From JASLQO01 sp002327525 (GTDB taxonomy: Bacteria; Pseudomonadota; Gammaproteobacteria; Pseudomonadales; Azotimanducaceae), in assembly GCA_030744435.1 (NCBI GenBank), contig JASLQO010000019.1, positions 1 through 64,000 on the forward strand: a DNA stretch of 64,000 nucleotides, read 5' to 3'. Shown in pieces: positions 23,809-33,449 of this stretch. Position numbers and translations under genes: made by a program. The stretch's first letter is position 1. Every line of letters starts with the position of its first letter. The notes under the pieces were generated by a model. It was not told where the DNA came from. It was given only the letters and a program-made list of their open reading frames with translations, and made no database searches.

Positions 23809-25206
23809 ATGAATATCGTCAAGCTACTGCTGATAGCCTCGCTGTTGAGCCTGGGCATGCTTCAGGCACAGGCAGCCGGTGTGGGCGAAAAGATGTACAA
23901 CGACCTGCGCGAGAAGGACGGACTGTATCCCGACGATGACTGGCAGGACTACGTCACGGAGATCGGCGAGCGGCTGCTTGCGGTATCTCCGGATGCCGGA
24001 AAGAACTACACCTTCTGCGTGGTGGACAACTTCGAGACCAACGCGAGCGCGACGGGTGATGGCTACATCTTTGTCTACCGCGGGATCATCTCGCTCATGA
24101 AGAGCGAGGACGAGCTGGCCGGCATCATTGGTCACGAGATTGGTCACGTGGTGGGGGGCCACAGCGACAAGGCCAACAGCGCACGCCGCCTCGGTAAGTT
24201 GCTTGGCTGGATCGGGACGCTCGGAACCGGCACCACGTCGATGCTCGATCTGTCCAACACACTCACGGCGACGGCTACCTCGCGTGCAGGGCGCGAATTC
24301 GAACTTGAATCTGATTCCTATGGTGCTGAGTTCCTGGCGAAAGCCGGGTACGACCCGCTGGCGATGATCAACGCAATCTACGTCCTCAAGGACTATGAGA
24401 TGTTCATGAAGCAGGTGCAGAACAATCCCGGCGTGTATCACGGTCTGTTTGCCAGCCACCCACGCAACGACAGACGTCTGCACGAGGTGGTGGCCCGCGC
24501 TCAACCACTTGCCGGTGACGAACTCAAGGCGCCTGTGCGTGATTTCTGGGAGATGATCAACGGACTAGACTATGGCGATGCCCCGTCGGTCGGTATCACG
24601 AAGGATGGTGTGTTCTACCACAGTGCGCTCAGAATCGTGATCGCGTTTCCAGAGAAGTGGACGGTCAGCAACTCCAAGGACGAGGTGTTCGGCCGATCAC
24701 CCGGGAGCGCGGACGATGCGCAGATAACGATCTCGCGTCAGGAACGCCCGGATGCGGAGCTCACACCGCAAGCCTACATCGCCGAGACACTGAAGCGCGA
24801 TGATGTCAATAATGGCGAGACCACCACAATCAATGGATTCGATGCCTACATCGGCGATGTAGAAGTACTCTCAGGCAACAGCGCCGCGCGAAAGATCGCA
24901 ATCGTATTCAAGGACGGGGCCGCTTATCTCTTCAAGGGCGATCTGGCGGAAGGGGGCGACGCGGTCGCGTTCGATACCGAATTTCGCGCCACGGTGGGCT
25001 CGTTTCGCGCGATGAAAGCAACCGATCTGCAAACGGCGCGCAACCAGAAGATCAAAGTGATCGTGGCGGAACCCGGCATGACCTATGCCAAGCTCGCGAG
25101 GCAGGTGTCGCTGCAAAAACACGCGGAAGAGACTCTGCGACTGATCAACGGGCATCACCCGCGCGGTGAACCGCGGGCCGGTGACTATATCAAGGTCATT
25201 CAGTAG
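23809..25206 (+). CDS. Secreted M48-family zinc metalloprotease
   Basis: A 465-aa exported protease. A signal peptide (about 1-23, ending LQAQAA) precedes an M48 catalytic domain with HEIGH (zinc ligands and catalytic Glu) and the downstream ligand region ELESDSYGAEFL. After the catalytic domain (about 250) comes a beta-rich region and a LysM-like C-terminal segment (VAEPGMTYAKLAR ... GDYIKVIQ). BepA/LoiP-type M48 proteases act in outer-membrane protein quality control; by analogy this is periplasmic. It lies between rpmE and converging mrcA. Confidence 0.88.
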   Translation: MNIVKLLLIASLLSLGMLQAQAAGVGEKMYNDLREKDGLYPDDDWQDYVTEIGERLLAVSPDAGKNYTFCVVDNFETNASATGDGYIFVYRGIISLMKSEDELAGIIGHEIGHVVGGHSDKANSARRLGKLLGWIGTLGTGTTSMLDLSNTLTATATSRAGREFELESDSYGAEFLAKAGYDPLAMINAIYVLKDYEMFMKQVQNNPGVYHGLFASHPRNDRRLHEVVARAQPLAGDELKAPVRDFWEMINGLDYGDAPSVGITKDGVFYHSALRIVIAFPEKWTVSNSKDEVFGRSPGSADDAQITISRQERPDAELTPQAYIAETLKRDDVNNGETTTINGFDAYIGDVEVLSGNSAARKIAIVFKDGAAYLFKGDLAEGGDAVAFDTEFRATVGSFRAMKATDLQTARNQKIKVIVAEPGMTYAKLARQVSLQKHAEETLRLINGHHPRGEPRAGDYIKVIQ

Positions 25207-25243
25207 CGTTCGCCAGCGTGGCCGCCCTCGCAGTGTTGCGTCA

Positions 25244-27757
25244 CTAGAAGAGATCCTCGGGATCTATCGAATCCGTACCGGGCCCCTGCTCCTGCTCGGC
25301 GCCGCTGGGCCGCGGCGGTACGAACTCCTCCAGGAAGTACTCGAAGATCGCGTCGCTCTGTCCGGTCGGCGCGATGTTGCCCGTTTCGGGATCGATACGC
25401 ATGGTGGTGACGCCCGGGGGTACCGCACGCTGCACCTCATCCACATCGTCGAGCGCCTCCTTCATGAAGTCGATCCAGATCGGCAACGGTATGTTGGACC
25501 CATAAGCATTGCGCCCGAGTGGCTGCAGATTCGGGAAGCCCACCCAGACGCTCGTCACCACATCAGCGCCGTAGCCGTTGAACCAGGTGTCTGCCGCGTC
25601 ATTAGTGGTACCGGTCTTGCCGGCCAGGTCGGAGCGCTCCAGAACGCGGGCGCGCCGCCCGGTGCCGCGGCGGATCACGTCCTGGAGCATGCTGTGCATG
25701 ATGAACACGTTGCGTTCGTCCAGAACCCGAAGTGCGGGCGGTGCATCTGTGTTGGTTTCGTCCGGCCGCTGAGAATTGTTTTCTGCGAGCACCTCTTCGA
25801 GGCTGGCCGGTTCCACGAAGATTTCAGCGAGATCGGTGGGCTCGGCTGCGCTGGAGGTCTCTGCCTGCTCATTTTCTTCACACTCCGGACAGGCCACTGG
25901 ATGAACGGGTGCGTAGATAATGTCGCCATCGGTGTTACGGACGTACTGGATGATGTGCGGTTCGATCAGGAAACCGCCATTGGCGAACACTGCATAGGCA
26001 CTCACCATGTCGAGCGGAGTGATCGCCATGGTGCCGCCACCGATGGCGAGCTGTGTGTTGCGCGGGAACGTGCGGGTGTCAAAGCCGAAGCGGCTCACAT
26101 GGCCAATGACGTTACCCGCGCGGACTCGCATCAGCACCTGAATAGAAACCAGATTGATGGACTTGTAGAGTGCCTCGCGCAGGCGCGTGGGGCCGTTGTA
26201 CTGGTTGTTGTCGTTGCTCGGCCGATACTGCGATTCGAGCAATTCGTCTTCGAATACGAGTGGTGCGTCCATGAACATCGAGGCTGGTGTGACACCGTTG
26301 GCCAATGCCGCTGAGTAAACGAAGGGTTTGAAACCCGATCCGGGCTGACGGGCCGCTTGTAGGGCATGGTTGTACTGACTGATGCCGAAATCGTAACCCC
26401 CGGCCATCGCCAACACCGCGCCAGTGCGGGAATCAAGCGAGACCAGAGCACCCTGGATATCGGGCAGCTGGGCCAGCAGCCAACCGTCCTCTCCCCGGCG
26501 TACGCGCACGATGTCGCCGGGAGTGAGGATGTCGGCGGGTGTCTCCAGTGGCGGTCCGCGGCGATCGACGGTGTGGTACCGGCGTGCCCAGCGCATGGCG
26601 TCCAGTGGAATGGCAAACACACCGCCGTCCGAACGCGCGGCGAGTACCCGCTCGGCTTCGACGCTGATCACTACCGCCGGTTCCAGATCGTGCGCGGGAG
26701 GGCGTGCGGTAACTGCGGCCTGTATCTGCGCACCGATTTCGGCATCGAGCGGTTGACCGAGTGTGGCCTCGGCACTTTCAGGCAGGGCCAGGCGAGCCTC
26801 GGCGCCGCGAAAACCGTGCGCGCGGTCGTAACGGGCAAGCCCGGCGCGAAGCACTTTTCGAGCGTGAGCCTGCAGGGGAGCACGCAGGGTGGTCATGACC
26901 TCGTATCCACGCGTGTAGATATCGGGAACGCGGCCGAGCAACTGCTGGCGCACCCATTCAGCGGGGTATGGTGCCGGTACGTCCAGCTCGCGCTGGTGGA
27001 GTGCGGCCGTGATCGGTGCGCTGCGGGCCTCCTCGAGCTGGCTTCGCGTGATAGAGCCCTGCTCGAACATGCGTGCGAGGACGACGTTACGCCGGGTGAT
27101 GGCGTGCCCGGGTCCGTTGATGGGATTACCGGCCTCGGGTCTCTGGGGAATCCCAGCGAGCATAGCGAGCTGCGCCAGGTTGAGATCGGCAAGTGAAGTA
27201 CCGTAGTAGGTCTGCGCCGCTGCCTCGGCGCCGTATGCGCGTTTACCGAAAGGCACCAGATTGATGTATAGCTCCAGAATCTCGTCCTTGGTCAGCTCCC
27301 GCTCTATCTGGAGTGCCAGCAGCATTTCCTTGAATTTTCGGATGAAGGTGACTTCGAGCGTGAACGAGACGTTGCGGGCGAGTTGCATCGTGATGGTGCT
27401 CGCTCCTGGCCCCAGTGAACCCTCCATGATCAGACTGCGGATGAGGCCGAAAACGTCATTGGTCAGCGATATGAAGTCAATTCCGGAATGCTCGTAAAAA
27501 CGCTTGTCTTCTGTGTCAAGTAAGGCGTCTATAAACTGTTGTGGCACCCGATCGAGCGTGACCGGAATGCGTCGGCGCTCTCCGAATTCGGCAATCAGTA
27601 GGTCGTCTGAGGAGTAAACGCGCAGTGGCGTCTCCAGTCGCACGTGCCGATAACTCTCTGCCGGGGGAATCTGGGGATCCAGGTAGAGAAAGATGCCCGC
27701 CAGAGAGATCACTGCGCCACATAATGCCGTGTAGGCCAGTAACATAATGGTGCGCAT
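25244..27757 (-). CDS. mrcA: Penicillin-binding protein 1A (bifunctional)
   Basis: An 837-aa class A PBP. An N-terminal membrane helix (about 5-25) anchors it. The GT51 glycosyltransferase domain contains LLDTEDKRFYEHSG (catalytic Glu) and GPGASTITMQLARN. The transpeptidase domain has SGFK (SxxK, within QPGSGFKPFVYS) and KTGT near the C-terminus. An OB-like insert precedes the transpeptidase. ATG 27757 is chosen because AGAGG precedes it and the hydrophobic helix begins there; starts at 27781 or 27796 are possible. It diverges from pilM, the standard ponA/pilM layout of gammaproteobacteria. Confidence 0.95.
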   Translation of the reverse strand: MRTIMLLAYTALCGAVISLAGIFLYLDPQIPPAESYRHVRLETPLRVYSSDDLLIAEFGERRRIPVTLDRVPQQFIDALLDTEDKRFYEHSGIDFISLTNDVFGLIRSLIMEGSLGPGASTITMQLARNVSFTLEVTFIRKFKEMLLALQIERELTKDEILELYINLVPFGKRAYGAEAAAQTYYGTSLADLNLAQLAMLAGIPQRPEAGNPINGPGHAITRRNVVLARMFEQGSITRSQLEEARSAPITAALHQRELDVPAPYPAEWVRQQLLGRVPDIYTRGYEVMTTLRAPLQAHARKVLRAGLARYDRAHGFRGAEARLALPESAEATLGQPLDAEIGAQIQAAVTARPPAHDLEPAVVISVEAERVLAARSDGGVFAIPLDAMRWARRYHTVDRRGPPLETPADILTPGDIVRVRRGEDGWLLAQLPDIQGALVSLDSRTGAVLAMAGGYDFGISQYNHALQAARQPGSGFKPFVYSAALANGVTPASMFMDAPLVFEDELLESQYRPSNDNNQYNGPTRLREALYKSINLVSIQVLMRVRAGNVIGHVSRFGFDTRTFPRNTQLAIGGGTMAITPLDMVSAYAVFANGGFLIEPHIIQYVRNTDGDIIYAPVHPVACPECEENEQAETSSAAEPTDLAEIFVEPASLEEVLAENNSQRPDETNTDAPPALRVLDERNVFIMHSMLQDVIRRGTGRRARVLERSDLAGKTGTTNDAADTWFNGYGADVVTSVWVGFPNLQPLGRNAYGSNIPLPIWIDFMKEALDDVDEVQRAVPPGVTTMRIDPETGNIAPTGQSDAIFEYFLEEFVPPRPSGAEQEQGPGTDSIDPEDLF

Positions 27758-27950
27758 GATGCGATGGGACCTCTGTGTCATGTTGTCATCGCGCAAACGG
27801 ATAGGTTCACGCGCTGTATGAGGGTGAGGTGGCGATCGCCGGGGTGGGAGAATGCGTGGGCGAATAGATTGCTCTCTCCGTGATTCTTGTATTTAATGTT
27901 GTACTGCATGTATAGGACGTAAGTGCCCGCGCCATTAAGGAAAATCTACC

Positions 27951-29012
27951 GTGGCATTGTTTTCTAAGAAGTCCAATATTCTGTTGGGTCTCGACATCAG
28001 CTCCACTTCAGTAAAGCTCCTCGCACTGTCGAAAAATTTCGACAGATACCGGGTGGAGGCATACGCGGTGGAGCCACTGCCGCCCAATGCCGTTGTCGAG
28101 AAGAATATTAGTGATGTCGAAGCGGTTGGTGAAGTCATAAAGCGTGTTGTGGCCAGGGCCAAGAGCCCGGCCAAGGCAGCCGCCGTCGCCGTCGCAGGAT
28201 CTGCCGTGATCACAAAGACTATCGAGATGGACAGCCAGCTCTCCGATGACGAGATGGAAAATCAGATCACCGTGGAAGCCGACCAGTACATTCCGTACCC
28301 GCTGGACGAGGTCGCAATCGATTTCGAGGTGCAGGGTCTCTCGGAACGCAATCCCGAGCGGGTGGAAGTGCTGCTCGCTGCTTGTCGGCGCGAGAATGTC
28401 GAGATGCGCGAGATCGCACTCGAGATGGGCAACCTGGCACCGCGTGTGGTAGATATCGAGTCGCATGCGATGAAACGTGCTTTCGAACTGGTCAAACCGC
28501 AACTCGGGAGCAACGCGGAGGAACTGGTCGTCGCCATCATCGACATCGGCGCAACCATGATGACGCTGTCCGTATTGGCCGATGACAAATCCATCTATAC
28601 GCGTGAACAGCTGGTTGGCGGTAAGCAGCTCACGGAAGAGATTCAACGGCGCTACTCGCTGAGTTTCGAGGAGGCCGGACTCGCCAAGAAGCAGGGCGGT
28701 CTACCCGACGACTACGAGGAGGAAGTACTCGCTCCGTTCAAGGAGGCGGTGTTACAACAGGTGACGCGTTCGCTGCAATTCTTCTTCTCTTCGAGCCAGT
28801 ACGACGACGTCGACTACATCGCGCTTGCCGGTGGCACCTCATCCATCGAAGGACTGTCTGAGATGATCGAGAGCAAACTCGGTACTCCGACCATAATCGC
28901 TAATCCGTTTGTCGACATGTCAGTCGCATCAAAAGTTGATGCCAACGCCTTGTCCAATGACGCTCCGGCATTGATGATTGCCTGTGGGCTTGCCATGAGG
29001 AGCTTTGACTAA
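27951..29012 (+). CDS. pilM: Type IV pilus assembly ATPase-like protein PilM
   Basis: A 353-aa cytoplasmic actin-like protein with a GTG start. NILLGLDISSTSVKLL is the phosphate-1 motif and ALAGGTSSIEGL the adenosine motif. PilM binds the PilN N-terminus and links the inner-membrane alignment complex to the cytoplasmic motor. It is first of pilMNOPQ; the stop shares a base with the pilN start. Confidence 0.96.
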   Translation: MALFSKKSNILLGLDISSTSVKLLALSKNFDRYRVEAYAVEPLPPNAVVEKNISDVEAVGEVIKRVVARAKSPAKAAAVAVAGSAVITKTIEMDSQLSDDEMENQITVEADQYIPYPLDEVAIDFEVQGLSERNPERVEVLLAACRRENVEMREIALEMGNLAPRVVDIESHAMKRAFELVKPQLGSNAEELVVAIIDIGATMMTLSVLADDKSIYTREQLVGGKQLTEEIQRRYSLSFEEAGLAKKQGGLPDDYEEEVLAPFKEAVLQQVTRSLQFFFSSSQYDDVDYIALAGGTSSIEGLSEMIESKLGTPTIIANPFVDMSVASKVDANALSNDAPALMIACGLAMRSFD

Positions 29013-29584
29013 TGGCGAGAATCAACCTACTTCCATGGCGCGAATGGGAACGCGAACGGCGTCGAACCGAATTCATCGCGCGCCTGGGTGTCATTCTCGT
29101 GCTCGGAGCGGCCATCGTGTTCGTGGTCGGTTTCATGCTGGACACGCGTGTGGAGAGCCAGAACCAGCGTAACAAGTTTCTCACTACACACATCTCGCAA
29201 CTGGATGCGAAGATAACCGAGATCAGAAGCCTGAGGAAAGACCGCGAAAAGCTGCTCGCGCGCATGCGCGTCATCCAGGACTTGCAGGGCAATCGCCCGG
29301 TGATTGTCCGGGTATTCGACGAATTGGTCCGAACGCTTGCCGACGGGGTGCACTATGGCCAGCTGACGATGGAGGGTGATGACCTCGCGGTGCGGGGTAC
29401 AGCGGAATCCAACAACCGCATCTCGGCCCTGATGCGAAATCTCGACGGCTCGGACTGGTTCGCCGAGCCGAATCTCAAGAGTATCAAGGAAGATCCTGTC
29501 AACTCCGATTACGGCGACAAGGCCAGCAGCTTCGATCTCACTTTCGCGCAGGTGAATCCAAACGAGGTGGGGGAGGACGAATAG
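29012..29584 (+). CDS. pilN: Type IV pilus assembly protein PilN
   Basis: A 190-aa bitopic protein. The N-terminal ARINLLPWREWERERRR is the PilM-binding motif (INLLPWR). One membrane helix (about 25-45), a coiled coil and a ferredoxin-like periplasmic domain follow. It partners PilO. Confidence 0.95.
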   Translation: MARINLLPWREWERERRRTEFIARLGVILVLGAAIVFVVGFMLDTRVESQNQRNKFLTTHISQLDAKITEIRSLRKDREKLLARMRVIQDLQGNRPVIVRVFDELVRTLADGVHYGQLTMEGDDLAVRGTAESNNRISALMRNLDGSDWFAEPNLKSIKEDPVNSDYGDKASSFDLTFAQVNPNEVGEDE

Positions 29585-29585
29585 G

Positions 29586-30203
29586 ATGGCGTTGCAGGAT
29601 ACGCTCGAGCAGCTGCAGAACTTCGATCTCGGCGACCTGGATCTGAACAATATCGGCTCCTGGCCGGAGCCCGTGAAGCTCATCGTCATGGCGTTGTTGT
29701 TCGTTCTGGTGCTCGGAGCCGGGTACTACTTCTACCTCACCGACAAACAGTCATTGCTGGAGCAGGTGCAGGCCAAGGAGCAGGACCTCAGGCGCGACTA
29801 TGAAAACAAGGCGCGCCAGGCTGTCAACCTGGATGCGTACCGGCAACAGAAAACCGAGATGGAGGCGACATTCGGCGCCCTGCTCAAACAACTGCCGCAA
29901 GACACGGAAGTGCCGGGGTTACTCGAGGACATCACGCGTACCGCTCTCGACAATGAACTGACGATCGAGAGTGTCGACCTGCAGCCGGAACAACGTACTG
30001 AGTTCTACGTGGAGCTGCCAATCAACATCACCGTTTCCGGTGGTTATCACAAGATAGGCTCCTTCGTGAGCGGCGTGGCCAATCTGTCTCGAATCGTCAC
30101 CCTGCACGATTTCGACATCAAACCCGAAAAAGCCAAGGGCGCACAGGGTTTGCAGATGAACATCGTGGCTAAAACATATCGCTATCTGGGAGAAGATGAA
30201 TGA
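29586..30203 (+). CDS. pilO: Type IV pilus assembly protein PilO
   Basis: A 205-aa protein with a short cytoplasmic N-terminus, one membrane helix (LIVMALLFVLVLGAGYYFYL), a coiled coil and the PilO domain (PQDTEVPGLLEDITRTAL). It forms the alignment complex with PilN and PilP. It begins 1 bp after pilN and overlaps pilP by 4 bp. Confidence 0.95.
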   Translation: MALQDTLEQLQNFDLGDLDLNNIGSWPEPVKLIVMALLFVLVLGAGYYFYLTDKQSLLEQVQAKEQDLRRDYENKARQAVNLDAYRQQKTEMEATFGALLKQLPQDTEVPGLLEDITRTALDNELTIESVDLQPEQRTEFYVELPINITVSGGYHKIGSFVSGVANLSRIVTLHDFDIKPEKAKGAQGLQMNIVAKTYRYLGEDE

Positions 30204-30730
30204 CCCGGATATTGAGCTTCCTCTCACTTAGCGTGGCCTTGAGCGCGTGTTCCACCGGCAGTGACCTCCAGGATTTGCAGGCCTTCATGGATGAGGTGGA
30301 TTCACGGCCGCAAGGAGCTATCAAACCGCTGCCGCCGTTCCAGCGCGTGCCGCCTTTCGCGTATGAAGCCGGCGCCATGCGTTCCCCGTTTGAACCGCCC
30401 GCGGTCCTGAAACGGGTGGAACGCAATCCGGGCGGCCCGAAGGTAACGCCGGATTTCAATCGGGTGAAGGAATTTCTCGAGCAGTACACCATTGGACAAC
30501 TTGCGATGGTGGGTACGCTTGCCCAGAGTGGGGTCCAGTTCGGGCTCGTCGAGGACAACGATGGCGGCGTTCATCGTGTGCAGGTGGGTGATTACATGGG
30601 AAGCGACCACGGTCGTGTACTGGACATCGAGGATACGAATATCGAACTCATAGAGATCGTGTCCGACGGAATTGGTGGCTGGGTCGAGCGGGAGCGCACG
30701 GTGCTGCTGGCGGGAGTTGAAAGAGGATGA
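30200..30730 (+). CDS. pilP: Type IV pilus assembly lipoprotein PilP
   Basis: A 176-aa lipoprotein with a lipobox ending LSAC at Cys17. It has a disordered linker with RSPFEPP and a C-terminal HR/beta domain (about 85-170: GTLAQSGVQFGLVEDNDGGVHRV) that contacts the secretin PilQ. It overlaps pilO and pilQ by 4 bp each. Confidence 0.95.
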   Translation: MTRILSFLSLSVALSACSTGSDLQDLQAFMDEVDSRPQGAIKPLPPFQRVPPFAYEAGAMRSPFEPPAVLKRVERNPGGPKVTPDFNRVKEFLEQYTIGQLAMVGTLAQSGVQFGLVEDNDGGVHRVQVGDYMGSDHGRVLDIEDTNIELIEIVSDGIGGWVERERTVLLAGVERG

Positions 30731-32838
30731 CTATGAAACAAATTGCACATCGAGTGAGGCTGGCGTGCGGTGTGACGCTGACGCTGGTGACGATGCTGCT
30801 GGGTTCACAGGTCCATGCGGTTTCCATCGAGGGTATCGAATTTTCGTCTCTGCCCGGAGACAAGACGGAAATCAGGATGCGCTTCGACGGCCCCGCCCCC
30901 GAGCCGACCGGCTACACCATCGAGCAGCCAGCTCGCATCGTTCTGGACATGCCCGGTGTGAGTAGCACGCTGGCGGAGAAACATCATCCGCTTGGCATCG
31001 GCAACGCACGTCGGGTCACGATCATCAGTACCAATGACCGTACGCGCGCCGTCGTCAATCTTGCGCAACTGGTTAGTTATGAAACGCGAGTACAGGACAA
31101 CCTGCTATTCCTGCTGGTAGGTGCCGATGGGCGCTCCGGCAAGGTGGTTGGCGGTGGAGAAACCACCGCTGCGGTGGCGCGCACCAAGGCCTGGGATGAA
31201 ACAGGCACGGCCGACTCACGTATCACAGAGGTGGATTTTCGCCGCGGCGGTGATGGCGAAGGACGTGTGTTCATACGTCTGTCGAATCCGAAAGTACCGG
31301 TCAATGTCGTCAGCAACGGCGGACGCATTCAGGTTGAAGTGCGCAACACCCGGCTCCCCAGAGAGCTTCAGCGCCGGCTGGATGTCACTGATTTCGCGAC
31401 CCCGGTGGATATAGTGGACGCCGTGCAGCAGGGTGATGACGTCATCTTCACTGTGTCGGCCACCGGTAACTACGACTACCTCGCCTATCAGGCGGACAAT
31501 TTGCTGTCGGTGGACGTCAGCCCACTAACGGAAGAGAAGATGGCGCTGCGTGACGATGTGTTTGCCTACACCGGAGAGAAGCTGTCGCTCAATTTCCAGG
31601 ACATAGAGGTGCGCTCGGTGCTGCAGCTGATCGCCGACTTCACGGATCTGAATCTGGTCGCCGCCGACACCGTAGCAGGGCGCATCACGTTGCGGCTGCA
31701 AAATGTACCGTGGGACCAGGCGTTGGAGCTGATCCTGAAAACCAAGGGTCTCGACCAGCGCAAGGTGGGCAACGTACTGCTGGTCGCACCCGCCTCCGAG
31801 ATAGCCGCGCGTGAGAAGCTGGAACTGGAAAACCAGAAACAGATTTCCGAACTCGCGCCGTTGCGTACGGAATTCATACAGGTGCGCTATGCGAGCGCCA
31901 CTGAGCTCTTTAACCTGTTCAGTGAAACTGGTGACAATGCAGTGATGTCGGATCGGGGCAGTGTGATAGTCGATGAGCGCACGAACGCGATCATCTTCAC
32001 TGATACGGCCGACCGGCTCGAAGAGTTCAGGCGCATCATCGCCCAACTCGACATCCCCGTGCGTCAGGTGCTGATCGAGGCACGTATGGTTACCGCCAAC
32101 AGCAACTTCTCCAAACAGCTCGGTGTCCGCTGGGGGGGTGGAGGACTCCATCGCAGCAACAAAGAGAATGCGGCGAAGCTCGGCGGGTCTCTGGAAACAC
32201 TCACCGAGCTGCAGAATATTGTAGTCGATGGTAGCGGCGAGATTACCTCACCGACTGACCTGGTCGTCGATCTCGGCATTTCCGGTGCCGCGTCCAGTTT
32301 CGGCATCGGATTCGCTGGTGTGGATTATCTGGTTGACCTCGAAATCTCGGCACTCGCGGCAGACGGTAACGCCGAAATCGTGGCACGCCCGAAAGTGATC
32401 ACGGCAGACAAGTCCACCGCCACCATCGAGTCTGGTGTGGAGATTCCGTATCAGGAGGCGACCAGCTCGGGTGCCACCTCAACGTCGTTTAAAGACGCCG
32501 TACTGTCTCTGGAGGTAACGCCACAGATCACGCCGGATGATCGCATCATCATGGAGTTGAACGTCAAGCAGGATACGATTGGCCAGGTATTCAACGGCGT
32601 ACCTTCCATCAATACCAACGAGATCGAAACCGAGGTGCTGGTAGACAATGGCGAGACGGTGGTCCTTGGCGGTATCTTCATCTCGGATAAGAACACATCG
32701 GTGGAGAAGACGCCGTTTTTCGGTGATCTGCCGTACGTCGGAGCCCTGTTCCGGAGAACCATAGAGCGGGACGACAAGCAGGAGCTTCTGATCTTCATCA
32801 CACCGAAGATCATCCAGGACACTCTGGCGCGCCGTTAG
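30727..32838 (+). CDS. pilQ: Type IV pilus secretin PilQ
   Basis: A 703-aa outer-membrane secretin forming the pilus exit pore. After the signal peptide (about 1-33, ending QVHA) come AMIN domains (about 35-250) that bind peptidoglycan, an STN/N0 domain (SLNFQDIEVRSVLQLIADFT), an N1 domain and the secretin barrel (VLIEARMVTANSNFSKQLGV ... VEVTPQITPDDRI). The C-terminal LLIFITPKII is the family end. Length is typical. Confidence 0.97.
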   Translation: MTMKQIAHRVRLACGVTLTLVTMLLGSQVHAVSIEGIEFSSLPGDKTEIRMRFDGPAPEPTGYTIEQPARIVLDMPGVSSTLAEKHHPLGIGNARRVTIISTNDRTRAVVNLAQLVSYETRVQDNLLFLLVGADGRSGKVVGGGETTAAVARTKAWDETGTADSRITEVDFRRGGDGEGRVFIRLSNPKVPVNVVSNGGRIQVEVRNTRLPRELQRRLDVTDFATPVDIVDAVQQGDDVIFTVSATGNYDYLAYQADNLLSVDVSPLTEEKMALRDDVFAYTGEKLSLNFQDIEVRSVLQLIADFTDLNLVAADTVAGRITLRLQNVPWDQALELILKTKGLDQRKVGNVLLVAPASEIAAREKLELENQKQISELAPLRTEFIQVRYASATELFNLFSETGDNAVMSDRGSVIVDERTNAIIFTDTADRLEEFRRIIAQLDIPVRQVLIEARMVTANSNFSKQLGVRWGGGGLHRSNKENAAKLGGSLETLTELQNIVVDGSGEITSPTDLVVDLGISGAASSFGIGFAGVDYLVDLEISALAADGNAEIVARPKVITADKSTATIESGVEIPYQEATSSGATSTSFKDAVLSLEVTPQITPDDRIIMELNVKQDTIGQVFNGVPSINTNEIETEVLVDNGETVVLGGIFISDKNTSVEKTPFFGDLPYVGALFRRTIERDDKQELLIFITPKIIQDTLARR

Positions 32839-32845
32839 GCGCGCC
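32826..32845 (+). repeat. Perfect hairpin spanning the pilQ stop codon
   Basis: GGCGCGCC-GTTA-GGCGCGCC forms an 8-bp all-GC stem with a 4-nt loop; the pilQ TAG lies at the end of the loop (32836-32838). There is no T tract, so this is not a classic terminator. It could stall or stabilise the pilQ mRNA end or dampen read-through into aroK. Confidence 0.6.
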
Positions 32846-32921
32846 TGCCGAGGTTTCATTTCGGCTACACTACGCGGCGTCTGGCCGTGGCCAGACACCG
32901 TAGTGTTGTTTGTGGCTGACG

Positions 32922-33449
32922 ATGGCGCGTTCCAATATCTTTTTCGTGGGGTTGATGGCGGTAGGCAAGAGCACCGTCGGGCGCCTGCTCGCACAGTCTC
33001 TGGAGATGGAATTCTACGATTCGGATCACTACCTCGAAGAGCGCGCAGGTGCGCCCGTAGCGTGGATCTTCGACGTGGAGGGTGAGAAGGGATTTCGAGA
33101 TCGGGAAGAGAACGTCATTGACGAGATTTCAAAGAAGGACGGCATCGTGCTCGCCACCGGCGGTGGCGCGATAGTGCGAGAGGCCAATCGCACCCACCTC
33201 GCCGCGCGCGGATGTGTCATTCACCTGGACAGTCCCGTAGAAAGGCTGGTAGAGCGCACGCTGCACGACAAGAAGCGTCCCCTTCTACAACAAGGTAACG
33301 TACAGCAAACTCTGGTGAGGCTGCATGCCGAACGCGCCGGCCTGTATGCTTCGGTCGCTGATTACACCTTCATCACCGACCGGCAGGGGCCGAAAGTGCT
33401 GACGCGGGAGATAGAAAAGAAACTCAGGGAAGACGGGGTGGTGCGTTGA
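32922..33449 (+). CDS. aroK: Shikimate kinase
   Basis: A 175-aa kinase phosphorylating shikimate. Walker A is GLMAVGKST, followed by FYDSDHYLEERAG (substrate-binding Asp), GFRDREE and LATGGGAIV. ATG 32922 gives the family N-terminus (ARSNIFFVGLMAVGK); a TTG lies 12 nt upstream. It lies between pilQ and aroB, the usual gammaproteobacterial order, and overlaps aroB by 4 bp if aroB starts at TTG. Confidence 0.96.
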   Translation: MARSNIFFVGLMAVGKSTVGRLLAQSLEMEFYDSDHYLEERAGAPVAWIFDVEGEKGFRDREENVIDEISKKDGIVLATGGGAIVREANRTHLAARGCVIHLDSPVERLVERTLHDKKRPLLQQGNVQQTLVRLHAERAGLYASVADYTFITDRQGPKVLTREIEKKLREDGVVR

